This document shows, in pieces, positions 46,037 through 56,978 of a DNA stretch of 64,000 bases. The stretch covers positions 1-64,000 of the forward strand of contig JBGPPD010000002.1 of the NCBI GenBank assembly GCA_041488375.1, read 5' to 3'. The notes beneath the pieces are model-generated. The model did not search any database. It had not been told where the DNA came from and saw only the letters and a program-made list of their open reading frames with translations. Positions within the stretch are counted from its first letter, which is position 1. Each line of letters begins with the position of its first letter. The translations under genes were made by a program, and so were the position numbers. The stretch comes from JAABQT01 sp041488375 (GTDB taxonomy: Bacteria > Pseudomonadota > Gammaproteobacteria > Burkholderiales > SG8-39).

Positions 46037-47871
46037 GCAGCAAGTTGCTGGTGCAGCCTTGAGCGGCGCTGCTCAATCTCGCCTGGCAGGTGGCTCCCAA
46101 GCCTGCCGAGGAACTCGTCGTGAGAGGCGACCTCGGTCTTCCACGCGTCGCCTTCCACGCGCACGATCTCCAGGTACTGCTCGCGAGTGAACTTCTCCAG
46201 GCCGTGCCAGTTGAGGTCCTCGAAGGCGGGGATGATGCCGAGCGGCGTCTCCGCGCCCTTCACCAGGCCATGACAGCGTCCCACGATCCATTCCAGCACG
46301 CGCATATTCTCGCCAAAGCCAGGCCAGATGTATTTGCCGCGCGCGTCCTTCCTGAACCAGTTGACGCGGAAGATGCGCGGCGGATGACGCACTGCCTTGC
46401 CCATCTTCAGCCAGTGCGCGAAGTAGTCGCCGATGTTGTAGCCGCAGAACGCGATCATGGCCATCGGGTCGCGCCGCACCACGCCGATCTTGCCGGTGAT
46501 GGCCGCCGTGGTCTCCGAGCCGAGCGTGGCCCCCATGTACACGCCATCTTCCCAGCTCGGCGCCTCGACAACCAGGGGAACCGTCGTCGAGCGCCGGCCC
46601 CCGAACAGGAAAGCCGAGATCGGCACGCCGCCCGAGTCCTCCCACCTGGGATCCATCGACGGGCACTGTGCCGCCGCCACGGTGAAGCGGGAGTTGGGAT
46701 GCGCCGCAAGCCTGCCGCAGCCGGCCGTCCACTCCTTGCCTTGCCAGTCGGTGAGGCGCGCGGGCGGCTGCTCGGTCATGCCCTCCCACCACACGTCGCC
46801 TTCCGGCGTGAGCGCGACGTTGGTGAAGATCACGTTCGACTTCAGCGTGCGCATCGCGTTCGGATTGGTCACCTCCGAGGTCCCCGGCGCGACGCCGAAG
46901 AAGCCGGCCTCCGGGTTAATCGCGTAGAAGTGACCGTCGTGCCCAGGCTTGATCCAGGCGATGTCCTCGCCGATGGTGGTGACCTTCCAGCCCTTGTAGG
47001 CGGCAGGCGGAACGAGCATGGCGAAGTTGGTCTTGCCGCAGGCGCTCGGGAACGCCGCGGCGACGTAGGACTTCTGTCCCGCGGGCGATTCGACACCCAG
47101 GATCAGCATGTGCTCGGCGAGCCAGCCCTCGTCGCGCGCCATCACCGAGGCGATGCGCAACGCGAGGCATTTTTTGCCGAGCAGGGCGTTGCCGCCGTAT
47201 CCCGAGCCGTAGGACCAGATCTCGCGCGTCACGGGGAAGTGCACGATCCACTTCTCCTTGTCGTTGCACGGCCAGAGCACGTCCTTTTGCCCTGCGGCGA
47301 GCGGCGCGCCCACCGAGTGCATCCCGGGCACGAAGTCGCCGTCCTCGCCCAGCCACTCGGCTACTGCGCGGCCCATGCGCGTCATGATGCGCATATTGAT
47401 CGCCACGTAGGCCGAGTCGGAGATTTCGACGCCGATCTGCGCGATGTGCGAGCCGATCGGTCCCATCGAGTAGGGCATCACATACATGGTGCGCCCACGC
47501 ATGCAGCCGTCGAACAGGCGCAGCAGCGTGGCGCGCATTTCGTGCGACTCGACCCAGTTGTTGGTCGGCCCGGCCTGCTCCTTCTTATCGCTGCAGATGA
47601 AGGTACGGTCTTCCATGCGTGCCACGTCGCTCGGATTCGAGCGCGCGAGGTAGCTGTTCGGGCGCAGCTTCTGGTTCAGCTTGATCAGGGTGCCGGCGGC
47701 GACGAGTTCTTCGCATAGGCGGTCGTATTCCGCCTGCGATCCGTCGCACCACACGATGCGCTCAGGCTTGGCGAGCAGCGCCATCTCGGATACCCACAGT
47801 CGCAGGCCCGCGTGGTGCAACCAATCGGGTGCCTGGGAAAGGTCCTTCTGCGCGGCGCCGGGTGCGTTCAT
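46033..47871 (-). CDS. pckG: Phosphoenolpyruvate carboxykinase (GTP)
   Basis: Converts oxaloacetate and GTP to PEP in gluconeogenesis. It has 612 residues, the size of GTP-type enzymes. Near residues 276-284 is the P-loop FPSACGKTN with the mobile Cys that marks this class. Other conserved blocks are SMGPIGSHIAQIGVEISDSAYVA-like and SYGSGYGGNALLGKKCLALR. It is followed by the coupled aminotransferase. A terminator separates it from mnmE upstream. Confidence 0.97.
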   Translation of the reverse strand: MNAPGAAQKDLSQAPDWLHHAGLRLWVSEMALLAKPERIVWCDGSQAEYDRLCEELVAAGTLIKLNQKLRPNSYLARSNPSDVARMEDRTFICSDKKEQAGPTNNWVESHEMRATLLRLFDGCMRGRTMYVMPYSMGPIGSHIAQIGVEISDSAYVAINMRIMTRMGRAVAEWLGEDGDFVPGMHSVGAPLAAGQKDVLWPCNDKEKWIVHFPVTREIWSYGSGYGGNALLGKKCLALRIASVMARDEGWLAEHMLILGVESPAGQKSYVAAAFPSACGKTNFAMLVPPAAYKGWKVTTIGEDIAWIKPGHDGHFYAINPEAGFFGVAPGTSEVTNPNAMRTLKSNVIFTNVALTPEGDVWWEGMTEQPPARLTDWQGKEWTAGCGRLAAHPNSRFTVAAAQCPSMDPRWEDSGGVPISAFLFGGRRSTTVPLVVEAPSWEDGVYMGATLGSETTAAITGKIGVVRRDPMAMIAFCGYNIGDYFAHWLKMGKAVRHPPRIFRVNWFRKDARGKYIWPGFGENMRVLEWIVGRCHGLVKGAETPLGIIPAFEDLNWHGLEKFTREQYLEIVRVEGDAWKTEVASHDEFLGRLGSHLPGEIEQRRSRLHQQLAA

Positions 47872-47894
47872 CTGCGTGAACTCCTGAAAGCAAA

Positions 47895-47913
47895 ACGGCC
47901 CGGAAGGGGCCGT
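47895..47913 (-). terminator. Rho-independent terminator after mnmE
   Basis: On the minus strand ACGGCCC and GGGCCGT form a perfect 7-bp stem with a 5-base loop, followed by TTTTG. It lies about 90 bases past the mnmE stop and just before pckG, so it likely closes the rpmH-rnpA-yidD-yidC-mnmE transcript. It is inside the pckG leader if the pckG promoter is further upstream, and could then also act as an attenuator. Confidence 0.65.
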
Positions 47914-48002
47914 GCGGTTGCGGTTGGAGCGTGAATTTTACCGCGCAGTGGAACACCGCGCCACGTTTGAAAAACCTTTTCCGATCAAGCGCTTCGCAAC
48001 TG

Positions 48003-49349
48003 CTACTTGCCCATGCAGAAGCGCGAGAAAATCTCTCCCAGTAAATCGTCCGCGCTGAACTTCCCCGTAATTGCTGTCAATGCCTGTTGAGCAAGACGCA
48101 ACTCCTCCGCGAACAACTCCCAGCGTTCCGCATGGTCCGCCGCTGCCGCCAGATGCGTGCCCGCTGCCCGCAACGCGCGCAAGTGCCTCTCGCGGGCAAG
48201 AAACACCGATTCACCGTGCGACTTCCGCCCGGCGGCTTCGAGAATCGCGCGGCGCAAGGCCTCCATGCCGGTCCCGGTTCTTGCGGAAACACAAACCGCC
48301 GGATGTTCGCCCGGCGGCGGCCAAAATCCAGGCGTCAGGTCGATCTTGTTGTAGATGTCGATGCGTGCCGCCCCGGCAGGTGCGCTTATCGGCGGTGCAC
48401 GATCTGCTGCAGAGGCGTCATGGATCGCCAGAACCAGGTCGGCGCGGGCGACTTCCTGTTGTGCACGCTCGACGCCAAGCCGCTCGACTTCATCGCCCGG
48501 TTCGCGCAACCCGGCGGTATCCACCAAGTTCAGCGGTACGCCTTCGATCTGGATAGATTCGCGCAGCGCGTCGCGCGTGGTTCCAGGGATGGCAGTGACG
48601 ATCGCGCGCTCCTCGCCCGCAAGCCGGTTGAGAAGGCTCGACTTGCCGACGTTGGGGCGTCCGGCAAGCACAACCTGTATCCCGGTCCGTAGCAAGCTTC
48701 CCTCATGGCTGCGAGCCTGGATACCCTCGAGTGCCGAACGCAAGCGCGCCAGGCGCGCGGCCGCGTCGTCGCGATGCAGCGAGTCCACCTCCTCTTCGGG
48801 GAAATCCAGCGCCGCTTCGGTCAGCGCGCGCAAATCGACGAGCTGCGCGACCAGTCCGGCAACCGCGGCAGAAAACTCTCCCGTCAGGGAGCGAAGGGCG
48901 CTACGTGCCGCTTCCGTGCTTGCCGCGTCGATCAGGTCGGCCACCGCTTCGGCCTGCGCCAGGTCCATGCGGCCGTTGAGGAAGGCGCGCCGCGTAAACT
49001 CCCCGGGCTCCGCGAGCCGCGCATCTGCGTCCAGACACGCCTGAAGGACCCCCTGCAGGACGACGGGGCCGCCGTGCCCCTGGAACTCGAAGCCGTGTTC
49101 GCCGGTATAGGAACGCGGTGCCGGAAAGTACAAGGACAGGCCTTCATCCAGCACCCGTCCCTGCGCATCACGCGCCACCCCGTAGGTCGCGACTCTGGCC
49201 TCGGGCAAGCGGCCCAGGAGCCGGCGCGCAATTTCCGGCGCGAGCGGGCCTGAGACGCGCACGATGCCGATTGCGCCGCGACCCGAGGGCGTCGCGATGG
49301 CAGCGATGGTTTCGGTCTTGCGCCCCCCGGGCGGCTCAGCGCTTGGCAT
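48003..49349 (-). CDS. mnmE: tRNA modification GTPase MnmE (TrmE)
   Basis: GTPase of 448 residues, the partner of MnmG in U34 modification. It has an N-terminal folate-binding domain beginning TIAAIATPSGRGAIGIVRVSG. A helical domain follows, with an inserted G domain: GRPNVGKSSLLN, TAIPGTTRD, DTAGLRE and NKID. The C-terminus is FCMGK, a variant of FCIGK with the catalytic Cys kept. It overlaps yidC by 14 bases. Confidence 0.97.
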   Translation of the reverse strand: MPSAEPPGGRKTETIAAIATPSGRGAIGIVRVSGPLAPEIARRLLGRLPEARVATYGVARDAQGRVLDEGLSLYFPAPRSYTGEHGFEFQGHGGPVVLQGVLQACLDADARLAEPGEFTRRAFLNGRMDLAQAEAVADLIDAASTEAARSALRSLTGEFSAAVAGLVAQLVDLRALTEAALDFPEEEVDSLHRDDAAARLARLRSALEGIQARSHEGSLLRTGIQVVLAGRPNVGKSSLLNRLAGEERAIVTAIPGTTRDALRESIQIEGVPLNLVDTAGLREPGDEVERLGVERAQQEVARADLVLAIHDASAADRAPPISAPAGAARIDIYNKIDLTPGFWPPPGEHPAVCVSARTGTGMEALRRAILEAAGRKSHGESVFLARERHLRALRAAGTHLAAAADHAERWELFAEELRLAQQALTAITGKFSADDLLGEIFSRFCMGK

Positions 49350-51000
49350 GGGCAGTCTTGTCGCGATTGAACATGCGCTGGATCTGCCACTGTTGCAGGA
49401 TGGAAAGAATGTTGTTGACCAGCCAGTACAAGACCAGCCCGGCGGGAAAGAAGAAGAAGAACACGCTGAAAATAAAGGGCATGAACTTCATTACTTTGGC
49501 TTGTACCGGATCGGGCGGCACCGGGTTCATACGCGTCTGCAGCACCATCGTGACAGTCATCAGCAGCGGCAGGACGTAGTATGGATCGAGCGCCGACAGG
49601 TCTTTGATCCACAGAATGAACGGGGCGTGGCGCAGTTCGATCGCCGCCAGCAGCACCCAGTACAGGGCGATGAATACCGGAATCTGCACCAGGATCGGGA
49701 AGCAGCCGCCGAGAGGATTGATCTTCTCCGTTTTGTAGAGCTCCATCATCGCCTGGTTCAAGCGTGCACGATCATTGCCGTACATCTCCCGCATCTTGGT
49801 CATGCGCGGCGTCACCAGTTTCATCTTCGCCATCGACTTGTAACTCGCGGCCGAAAGCGGGAAGAACAGCAGCTTGATGGTCACGGTGAGCAGGATGATC
49901 GCAGCGCCCCAGTTCCCGGCAATGAAATGGTATTTTTCCAGCAGCCAGAATAATGGCCAGGCAATGATCGTCAGCCAGCCGTAGTCGACCACCAGATCAA
50001 AGCCCGGAGCCGCCGCCTTGAGGCGGTGCTGCTCCTGCGGTCCCACATACAGCGGCGCGCCGATGCGGGCCGTGGCTCCCGGCGCGATCTCCGGCACGGG
50101 CAGCACTACCCTGCCAACGTAGACCCCGTCCTGCCGGCGCTCCATCACGTAGTCTCGCGCGCCCTTGGCCGTCGGGAGCCAGCCGGACACAAAGTAGTGC
50201 TGCACGAACGCGATCCAGCCGTCCTCGGCGTGTCGCATGTACTCCGCCTTTCCCTTGTCGAGATCGGCAAAGTGCACCTTTTGGAACTTCTTCTCTTCCG
50301 TGTATTCGGCGAAACCGGCAAAGCTTTGCGCGCCGAAGGTTCGCGCGACAGAATTGCCGGCTGCATCCAGCTTGCCGTCGTGAGTCAGTTGGAAATAGGC
50401 GAACGGGGACAGCGGCACCGCTCCCTTGTTGCTGATCTCCATGGTGACGTCGACGATGTAACTGTCGCGCGTAAAGACAAAAACCTTGTCGACGACGACG
50501 CCCCCCGGGCCCTGCGCTGAAAGGCGAATTTCGAGCTTGTTGTCGCCAGCCGCGAGTTCGCGCGCACCCGGCTGAGCCTGCCACAGCGTGCGGTGGTTAG
50601 GCCCGGCCTCGCCCGTCAGGCCGCTTTGCGCAAAATACTGGCGCTCCGCCCCGAGCAGCACCAGATTCTTGCTCAGGTCGTCGGCATCCTTGTGCTTGAG
50701 CAGCTCCACCCTGCTCAGGGTTCCGCCAAGCGTGTCGATTTCGGCGACCATCAGGTCAGTCCGAACGCGAAGCGTTTCGCCCCGCGCGGCGGGCGCGGTG
50801 TCGGGCACGGCCGCAGACACTGGTCCGGACTGTGAGCTAGCTGCGGCGACCGCCGGCTTCTGCGGCGTCGGGACTGCCGGAACGGACTGCGTGACCGTTG
50901 CCGGAACCGGTTTAGGTCGGTTCTGCTTCTCCCACGAGTCCCACAGCAGCAGCAGTGAAAAGCTGAAAATGAAGAACAGGATCAGTCTTTGGGTATCCAT
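49336..51000 (-). CDS. yidC: Membrane protein insertase YidC
   Basis: Inner-membrane insertase, 554 residues. It has an N-terminal anchor helix (about 6-22), then a Pro/Ala/Thr/Val-rich linker. A large periplasmic beta domain follows, then the five-helix insertase core, whose first helices are marked by WGAAIILLTVTIKLLFFPLS and CFPILVQIPVFIALYWVL. It is the Gram-negative long form. It inserts proteins such as the ATP synthase c subunit. Confidence 0.97.
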   Translation of the reverse strand: MDTQRLILFFIFSFSLLLLWDSWEKQNRPKPVPATVTQSVPAVPTPQKPAVAAASSQSGPVSAAVPDTAPAARGETLRVRTDLMVAEIDTLGGTLSRVELLKHKDADDLSKNLVLLGAERQYFAQSGLTGEAGPNHRTLWQAQPGARELAAGDNKLEIRLSAQGPGGVVVDKVFVFTRDSYIVDVTMEISNKGAVPLSPFAYFQLTHDGKLDAAGNSVARTFGAQSFAGFAEYTEEKKFQKVHFADLDKGKAEYMRHAEDGWIAFVQHYFVSGWLPTAKGARDYVMERRQDGVYVGRVVLPVPEIAPGATARIGAPLYVGPQEQHRLKAAAPGFDLVVDYGWLTIIAWPLFWLLEKYHFIAGNWGAAIILLTVTIKLLFFPLSAASYKSMAKMKLVTPRMTKMREMYGNDRARLNQAMMELYKTEKINPLGGCFPILVQIPVFIALYWVLLAAIELRHAPFILWIKDLSALDPYYVLPLLMTVTMVLQTRMNPVPPDPVQAKVMKFMPFIFSVFFFFFPAGLVLYWLVNNILSILQQWQIQRMFNRDKTAHAKR

Positions 51001-51027
51001 CGGACTCCGTGTCGCCCCTGGTGTGCT

Positions 51028-51252
51028 TCAGCCGCGCCGGTTTGACGGCACCGGATCGTACCCGCCCCGGTGCCATGGGCCGCAGCGGCAAAGCCGCCGA
51101 GCTGCGAGCCAACCGCCGCCGAACAGTCCATGCCTGGCAAGTGCCTCCTCCGCGTATTGCGAGCAACTGGGGTGGAAGCGGCATACCGGTCCCAGCATCG
51201 GGCTGATAAAAAACCGGTAAGTACGCAGCAGCAGTCTGAGGAGGCTGGTCAT
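51028..51252 (-). CDS. yidD: Membrane protein insertion efficiency factor YidD
   Basis: Small peripheral membrane protein, 74 residues. It has RTYRFFISPMLGPVCRFHPSCSQYAEEAL and the segment GGWLAARRLCRCGPWHRGGYDPVP, diagnostic for the family with its conserved Cys residues. It starts at 51252, overlapping the rnpA stop as ATGA, in the standard rnpA-yidD-yidC order. Confidence 0.95.
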   Translation of the reverse strand: MTSLLRLLLRTYRFFISPMLGPVCRFHPSCSQYAEEALARHGLFGGGWLAARRLCRCGPWHRGGYDPVPSNRRG

Positions 51253-51608
51253 GGATTCAAGTTTCTGAGCAGTTCCCTCAGTCGCGTCAGCATCGCCGGC
51301 GATCCCCGCGCCCCATACGGGGGTCGTACCAGCACATCGAGCGGTCCGAGCTGCGCCTGCTCGAGGCGGAACGCCTCGCGGATGCACCGCTTGAGCCGAT
51401 TGCGCTCGGTGGCAAGCGCGGAATGCCGGCGTGTCACCAGAATTCCCAGCCGCGGCGGACCCTCGCCCCTGCGTCTGAGGTAAAAGGTATATCCCGAAAG
51501 GCTCCGCCGCCGGCCCTCGCGCAGCAGCGGTTCGAACGCAGAGCGTCCGGCGAGCTTTCGATCCGCCCCGAAGGGACTAGACCGAGAGCCGCTTGCGGCC
51601 GCGTGCAC
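51249..51608 (-). CDS. rnpA: Ribonuclease P protein component
   Basis: Basic protein subunit of RNase P, 119 residues if it starts at GTG 51608. The RNR signature is visible in ATERNRLKRCIREAFR, with RLGILVTRRH before it. After the rpmH stop there is no in-frame ATG, GTG or TTG before the conserved part of the protein. The start must therefore lie inside rpmH, overlapping it by 32 bases, unless a rare start such as CTG is used. It overlaps yidD by ATGA. Confidence 0.88.
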   Translation of the reverse strand: MHAAASGSRSSPFGADRKLAGRSAFEPLLREGRRRSLSGYTFYLRRRGEGPPRLGILVTRRHSALATERNRLKRCIREAFRLEQAQLGPLDVLVRPPYGARGSPAMLTRLRELLRNLNP

Positions 51609-51711
51609 GCCGCGCGCGCAGCACCGCACGGCCACCGCGCGTGCGGCTGCGAACAAGAAATCCGTGACGCCGCGCGCGTCGCGTCTTGGAAGGCTGGTAG
51701 GTGCGTTTCAT
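51577..51711 (-). CDS. rpmH: 50S ribosomal protein L34
   Basis: A 44-residue, very basic ribosomal protein. It begins MKRTYQPSKTRRARRHGFL and ends GRKRLSV, as in nearly all bacteria. It is short but unmistakable. It is the first gene of the rpmH-rnpA-yidD-yidC-mnmE operon and divergent from dnaA, with a good promoter 30-58 bases upstream. Confidence 0.97.
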   Translation of the reverse strand: MKRTYQPSKTRRARRHGFLVRSRTRGGRAVLRARRARGRKRLSV

Positions 51712-51739
51712 CGGCCTGCTCGCTGCGAAAAAGGGCGGT

Positions 51740-51769
51740 ATTAGAGCCTGCGCCGCTCGGCATTGTCAA
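51740..51769 (-). promoter_or_regulatory. Sigma-70 promoter of rpmH
   Basis: On the minus strand a consensus TTGACA (51764-51769) and TCTAAT (51740-51745) are 18 bases apart, 28 bases before the rpmH start. This is the best promoter match I saw in the window and fits high expression of a ribosomal protein operon. Confidence 0.7.
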
Positions 51770-51804
51770 CCTGAATCAACAGGGCACCGCGCAAGACAGA
51801 AGTC

Positions 51805-51813
51805 TGTGGATAA
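51805..51813 (-). promoter_or_regulatory. DnaA box in the rpmH-dnaA gap
   Basis: TGTGGATAA is the exact complement of the consensus DnaA box TTATCCACA. It lies about 100 bases before dnaA and 94 before rpmH, consistent with DnaA autoregulation. No cluster of further boxes was seen in this gap. Confidence 0.75.
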
Positions 51814-51911
51814 CGCGACTTGGAAGGGGTAAAATTTCATTCTCGCTGGCACGTCGCTTCGCGGCCCCGGCGTTGCCCCTGAACAGCGCGTTTCGCGAGA
51901 CCGCAAAGATC

Positions 51912-53240
51912 ATGCAAAGCCTCTGGGACGCCTGCCTGCGCCGCTTGGAGCAGGAGCTTCCCGCGCAACAATTCAGCACCTGGATCCGGCCGCTCGCCGC
52001 CGAAGCCAGCGCGCAGGAAAACGGCACGTTGGTCCTCTCCGCGCCGAATCGCTTCGTCCTCGAACTGGTGCGCGAGCGCTACGCGGGGCGCATCGAGAAG
52101 CTGGCGGCCGAGGCGAGCGGCCGCGACCTCGGTGTGCGCCTGGTGCTGGCGCGCGGCGGCGAAGCGCCCGTGCGCGCCGCGCCACCGCGCAGCAACGCCG
52201 AGGCGCCGGCGGTGCTCGAGCGGGCACGACTCAACCGAATGTTCACGTTCGACAGCTTCGTCACCGGCAAGGCGAACCAGCTGGCGCGCGCGGCGGCCAT
52301 CCAGGTCTCGGAAAATCCGGGCATCTCCTATAACCCTCTATTCATCTATGGCGGCGTGGGACTCGGCAAGACGCATTTGCTGCAGGCGATCGGCAACCAC
52401 CTTGCGGAGCAGCGTCCGCAAGCGAGGCTGCGCTACATTCACGCCGAGCAGTACGTCACCGACGTGGTCCGCGCCTACCAGCAGAAATCCTTCGACGAGT
52501 TCAAGCGCTATTACCATTCGCTTGACCTGCTGCTCATCGACGACATCCAGTTCTTCTCCAACAAGGGGCGCACGCAGGAGGAGTTCTTCTACGCCTTCAA
52601 CGCGCTGGTCGAAGCTCACAAGCAGATCGTCATCAGCTGCGACACCTATCCGAAGGAAATTGCGGGCATGGAGGAGCGCCTTATTTCGCGCTTCGGCTGG
52701 GGCCTGACCGTGGCCATCGAACCCCCCGAGCTGGAAATGCGCGTCGCCATTGTCCTGAAGAAGGCCGAAGCCGAAGCGGAGCGCGTCTCCGAGGAGATCG
52801 CCTTCTTCATCGCCAAGAACATCCGCTCGAACGTGCGCGAACTGGAAGGCGCACTGAAGAAGGTGCTCGCTTTCGCGCGCTTCAATGGACGGGAGCTGTC
52901 GCTTGAGCTCGCCAAGGAGGCGCTGCGCGACATTCTCAACGTCGCCAGCCGGCAGATCAGCGTCGATGGCATCCAGAAGACGGTGGCGGAGTATTTCAAG
53001 CTGAAGATTTCCGACATGCATTCCAAGAAGCGCAGCCGCAACGTGGCGCGGCCGCGCCAGGTCGCGATGTGCCTCGCCAAGGACTTGACGCCCATGAGCC
53101 TGCCAGAGATCGGCGAGGCGTTCGGCAATCGCGACCACACGACAGTGCTGCATGCCTGCCGCACCATTTCAAGTCTGCGCAAGAAGGACTCCACGCTCAA
53201 CCGGGACTACCTGGTGCTCGAACAGGTACTGAAAGGATGA
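51912..53240 (+). CDS. dnaA: Chromosomal replication initiator DnaA
   Basis: Initiator ATPase, 442 residues. Domain I (1-80) begins LWDACLRRLEQELPAQQFSTWI. The linker is short (about 82-105). The AAA+ domain has Walker A GGVGLGKT (147-154) and Walker B LLLIDD (D210/D211). Domain IV has RPRQVAMCLAKDLT and the box-binding signature GNRDHTTVLHA. The ATG at 51912 gives the family N-terminus; the frame is open further upstream by chance. Confidence 0.97.
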   Translation: MQSLWDACLRRLEQELPAQQFSTWIRPLAAEASAQENGTLVLSAPNRFVLELVRERYAGRIEKLAAEASGRDLGVRLVLARGGEAPVRAAPPRSNAEAPAVLERARLNRMFTFDSFVTGKANQLARAAAIQVSENPGISYNPLFIYGGVGLGKTHLLQAIGNHLAEQRPQARLRYIHAEQYVTDVVRAYQQKSFDEFKRYYHSLDLLLIDDIQFFSNKGRTQEEFFYAFNALVEAHKQIVISCDTYPKEIAGMEERLISRFGWGLTVAIEPPELEMRVAIVLKKAEAEAERVSEEIAFFIAKNIRSNVRELEGALKKVLAFARFNGRELSLELAKEALRDILNVASRQISVDGIQKTVAEYFKLKISDMHSKKRSRNVARPRQVAMCLAKDLTPMSLPEIGEAFGNRDHTTVLHACRTISSLRKKDSTLNRDYLVLEQVLKG

Positions 53241-53437
53241 TCAGTCTGTGGGTTTCCTATGTGTGGATTGTGAGTAACCTGCTTGCCGCGTGCGCCGCCC
53301 GGTTTCATCCCCATCCGCGCACATCCAGTCCACAGCTTTCCCCGACCCGCCGCGCCTCGCAAACATGCGATCGCAAAGCACAATTCGGGTTATCCCTCGA
53401 TTCCGACCTGCTCTATTACTACTACTAAGGATAAATA
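53241..53437. other. Probable replication origin (oriC) between dnaA and dnaN
   Basis: This 197-base gap holds degenerate DnaA boxes: the complement of CAATCCACA at 53262-53270, a TCCACA core at 53329-53334, and TTATCC at 53390-53395. A GC-rich spacer leads to CTATTACTACTACTA at 53413-53427, and the AT-rich TAAGGATAAATAATG runs into dnaN. The order box, GC spacer, trinucleotide repeat matches the basal unwinding unit described for Bacillus subtilis. Strand bias also turns near here: long minus-strand operons lie to the left and dnaA-dnaN-gyrB read plus. Confidence 0.7.
53413..53427 (-). repeat. DnaA-trio array, five repeats
   Basis: The plus strand reads CTA TTA CTA CTA CTA, so the other strand carries 3'-GAT AAT GAT GAT GAT. 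This is the trinucleotide pattern bound by the single-strand DnaA filament. It lies 18 bases past a TTATCC box core and ten bases before dnaN. Confidence 0.7.
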
Positions 53438-54544
53438 ATGGCCTTGGTCAAAGCGACACGCGACGAATTGCTCGCTCCTTTGTCCGCGGTGAGCGGCATC
53501 ATCGAACGTCGCCACACGTTGCCGATTCTCTCCAACGTTCTGATCGACCGTGTCGAGGGCGTGCTGTCCTTCCTCGCCACGGACATCGAGATTCAGATTA
53601 CCGCGCGCTCGACCCTCGCTGCGGGCGGCGATGCGAAGCCGCTGACGGTCGGGGCACGCAAACTGGTCGATATCCTGCGCGCATTGCCCGAGGGGGCTGA
53701 GGTCACGCTGCAGCAGCAAGACAAGCGTCTGCAGGTCAAGGCTGGTAAGAGCCGCTTTGCACTGCAGATATTGCCGGCCGAGGATTTTCCGCGCCTGGCC
53801 AAGCCTGCCGGCGACAGCATTCACTTCGCGTTGCCGCAGAAAGCCCTGCGCAGGATGCTGGGCCTTGTACAGTACGCGATGGCTCAGCAGGACATCCGCT
53901 ACTACCTCAACGGCCTGCTGGTGCTGGTGGAGGACAAGCAATTGCGCCTGGTGGCAACCGACGGCCATCGACTGGCCTACGTCGCGATGCCCTTGGCGGT
54001 CGGGCTGCCGCGGCAGGAAGTCATCGTGCCGCGAAAGACGGTGCTCGAGCTGTCCAAATTGCTCGCCGACAGCGACGAGGAAGTCCGCGTCGAACTCTCA
54101 TCCGCGCAGGCCTCGTTCAGCTTTGGCGTGGTGGAACTGCTGTCAAAACTGGTAGATGGCAAGTTCCCGGACTACACGCGGGTCATCCCGACGCAGCACA
54201 AGAACCGGCTCACGATAGACAGGGACGTTCTGCGCCAATCGCTGATGCGCGCCGCGATCCTGTCGAACGAGAAATTCCGCGGCGTGCGCTGGGTCCTCAC
54301 GGACGGCAGCCTGAAGGTCGTGTCCTCGAACGCCGAGCAGGAGGAGGCGCAGGAGGAGATCGAGGTGAACTACGGAGGCGACGCCCTGGATATCGGCTTC
54401 AACGTCAATTATCTGCTCGACGTGCTGAACAACGTGTCCGCGCCGCAGGTGGAGTGCCACTTCGGCGATGCGGCATCCAGCGCGCTGCTGCAGTTCCCGG
54501 CGGAACCGGACTTCAAGTACGTGGTCATGCCGATGAGAATCTGA
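53438..54544 (+). CDS. dnaN: DNA polymerase III beta subunit (sliding clamp)
   Basis: Processivity clamp, 368 residues with three repeated domains. It begins LVKATRDELLAPLSAVSGIIERRHTLPILSN-like and has LRLVATDGHRLAYV and the C-terminal YVVMPMRI typical of the family. It follows the origin directly and is 13 bases before gyrB. Confidence 0.98.
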   Translation: MALVKATRDELLAPLSAVSGIIERRHTLPILSNVLIDRVEGVLSFLATDIEIQITARSTLAAGGDAKPLTVGARKLVDILRALPEGAEVTLQQQDKRLQVKAGKSRFALQILPAEDFPRLAKPAGDSIHFALPQKALRRMLGLVQYAMAQQDIRYYLNGLLVLVEDKQLRLVATDGHRLAYVAMPLAVGLPRQEVIVPRKTVLELSKLLADSDEEVRVELSSAQASFSFGVVELLSKLVDGKFPDYTRVIPTQHKNRLTIDRDVLRQSLMRAAILSNEKFRGVRWVLTDGSLKVVSSNAEQEEAQEEIEVNYGGDALDIGFNVNYLLDVLNNVSAPQVECHFGDAASSALLQFPAEPDFKYVVMPMRI

Positions 54545-54557
54545 GGAAGGAAACGCG

Positions 54558-56978
<2,421 letters not shown>

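Noticed and set aside
51712..51911. Origin in the rpmH-dnaA gap
   Set aside because: It holds one perfect DnaA box but no cluster, trio or AT-rich unwinding run; the dnaA-dnaN gap fits better. The box is kept as an autoregulatory site.
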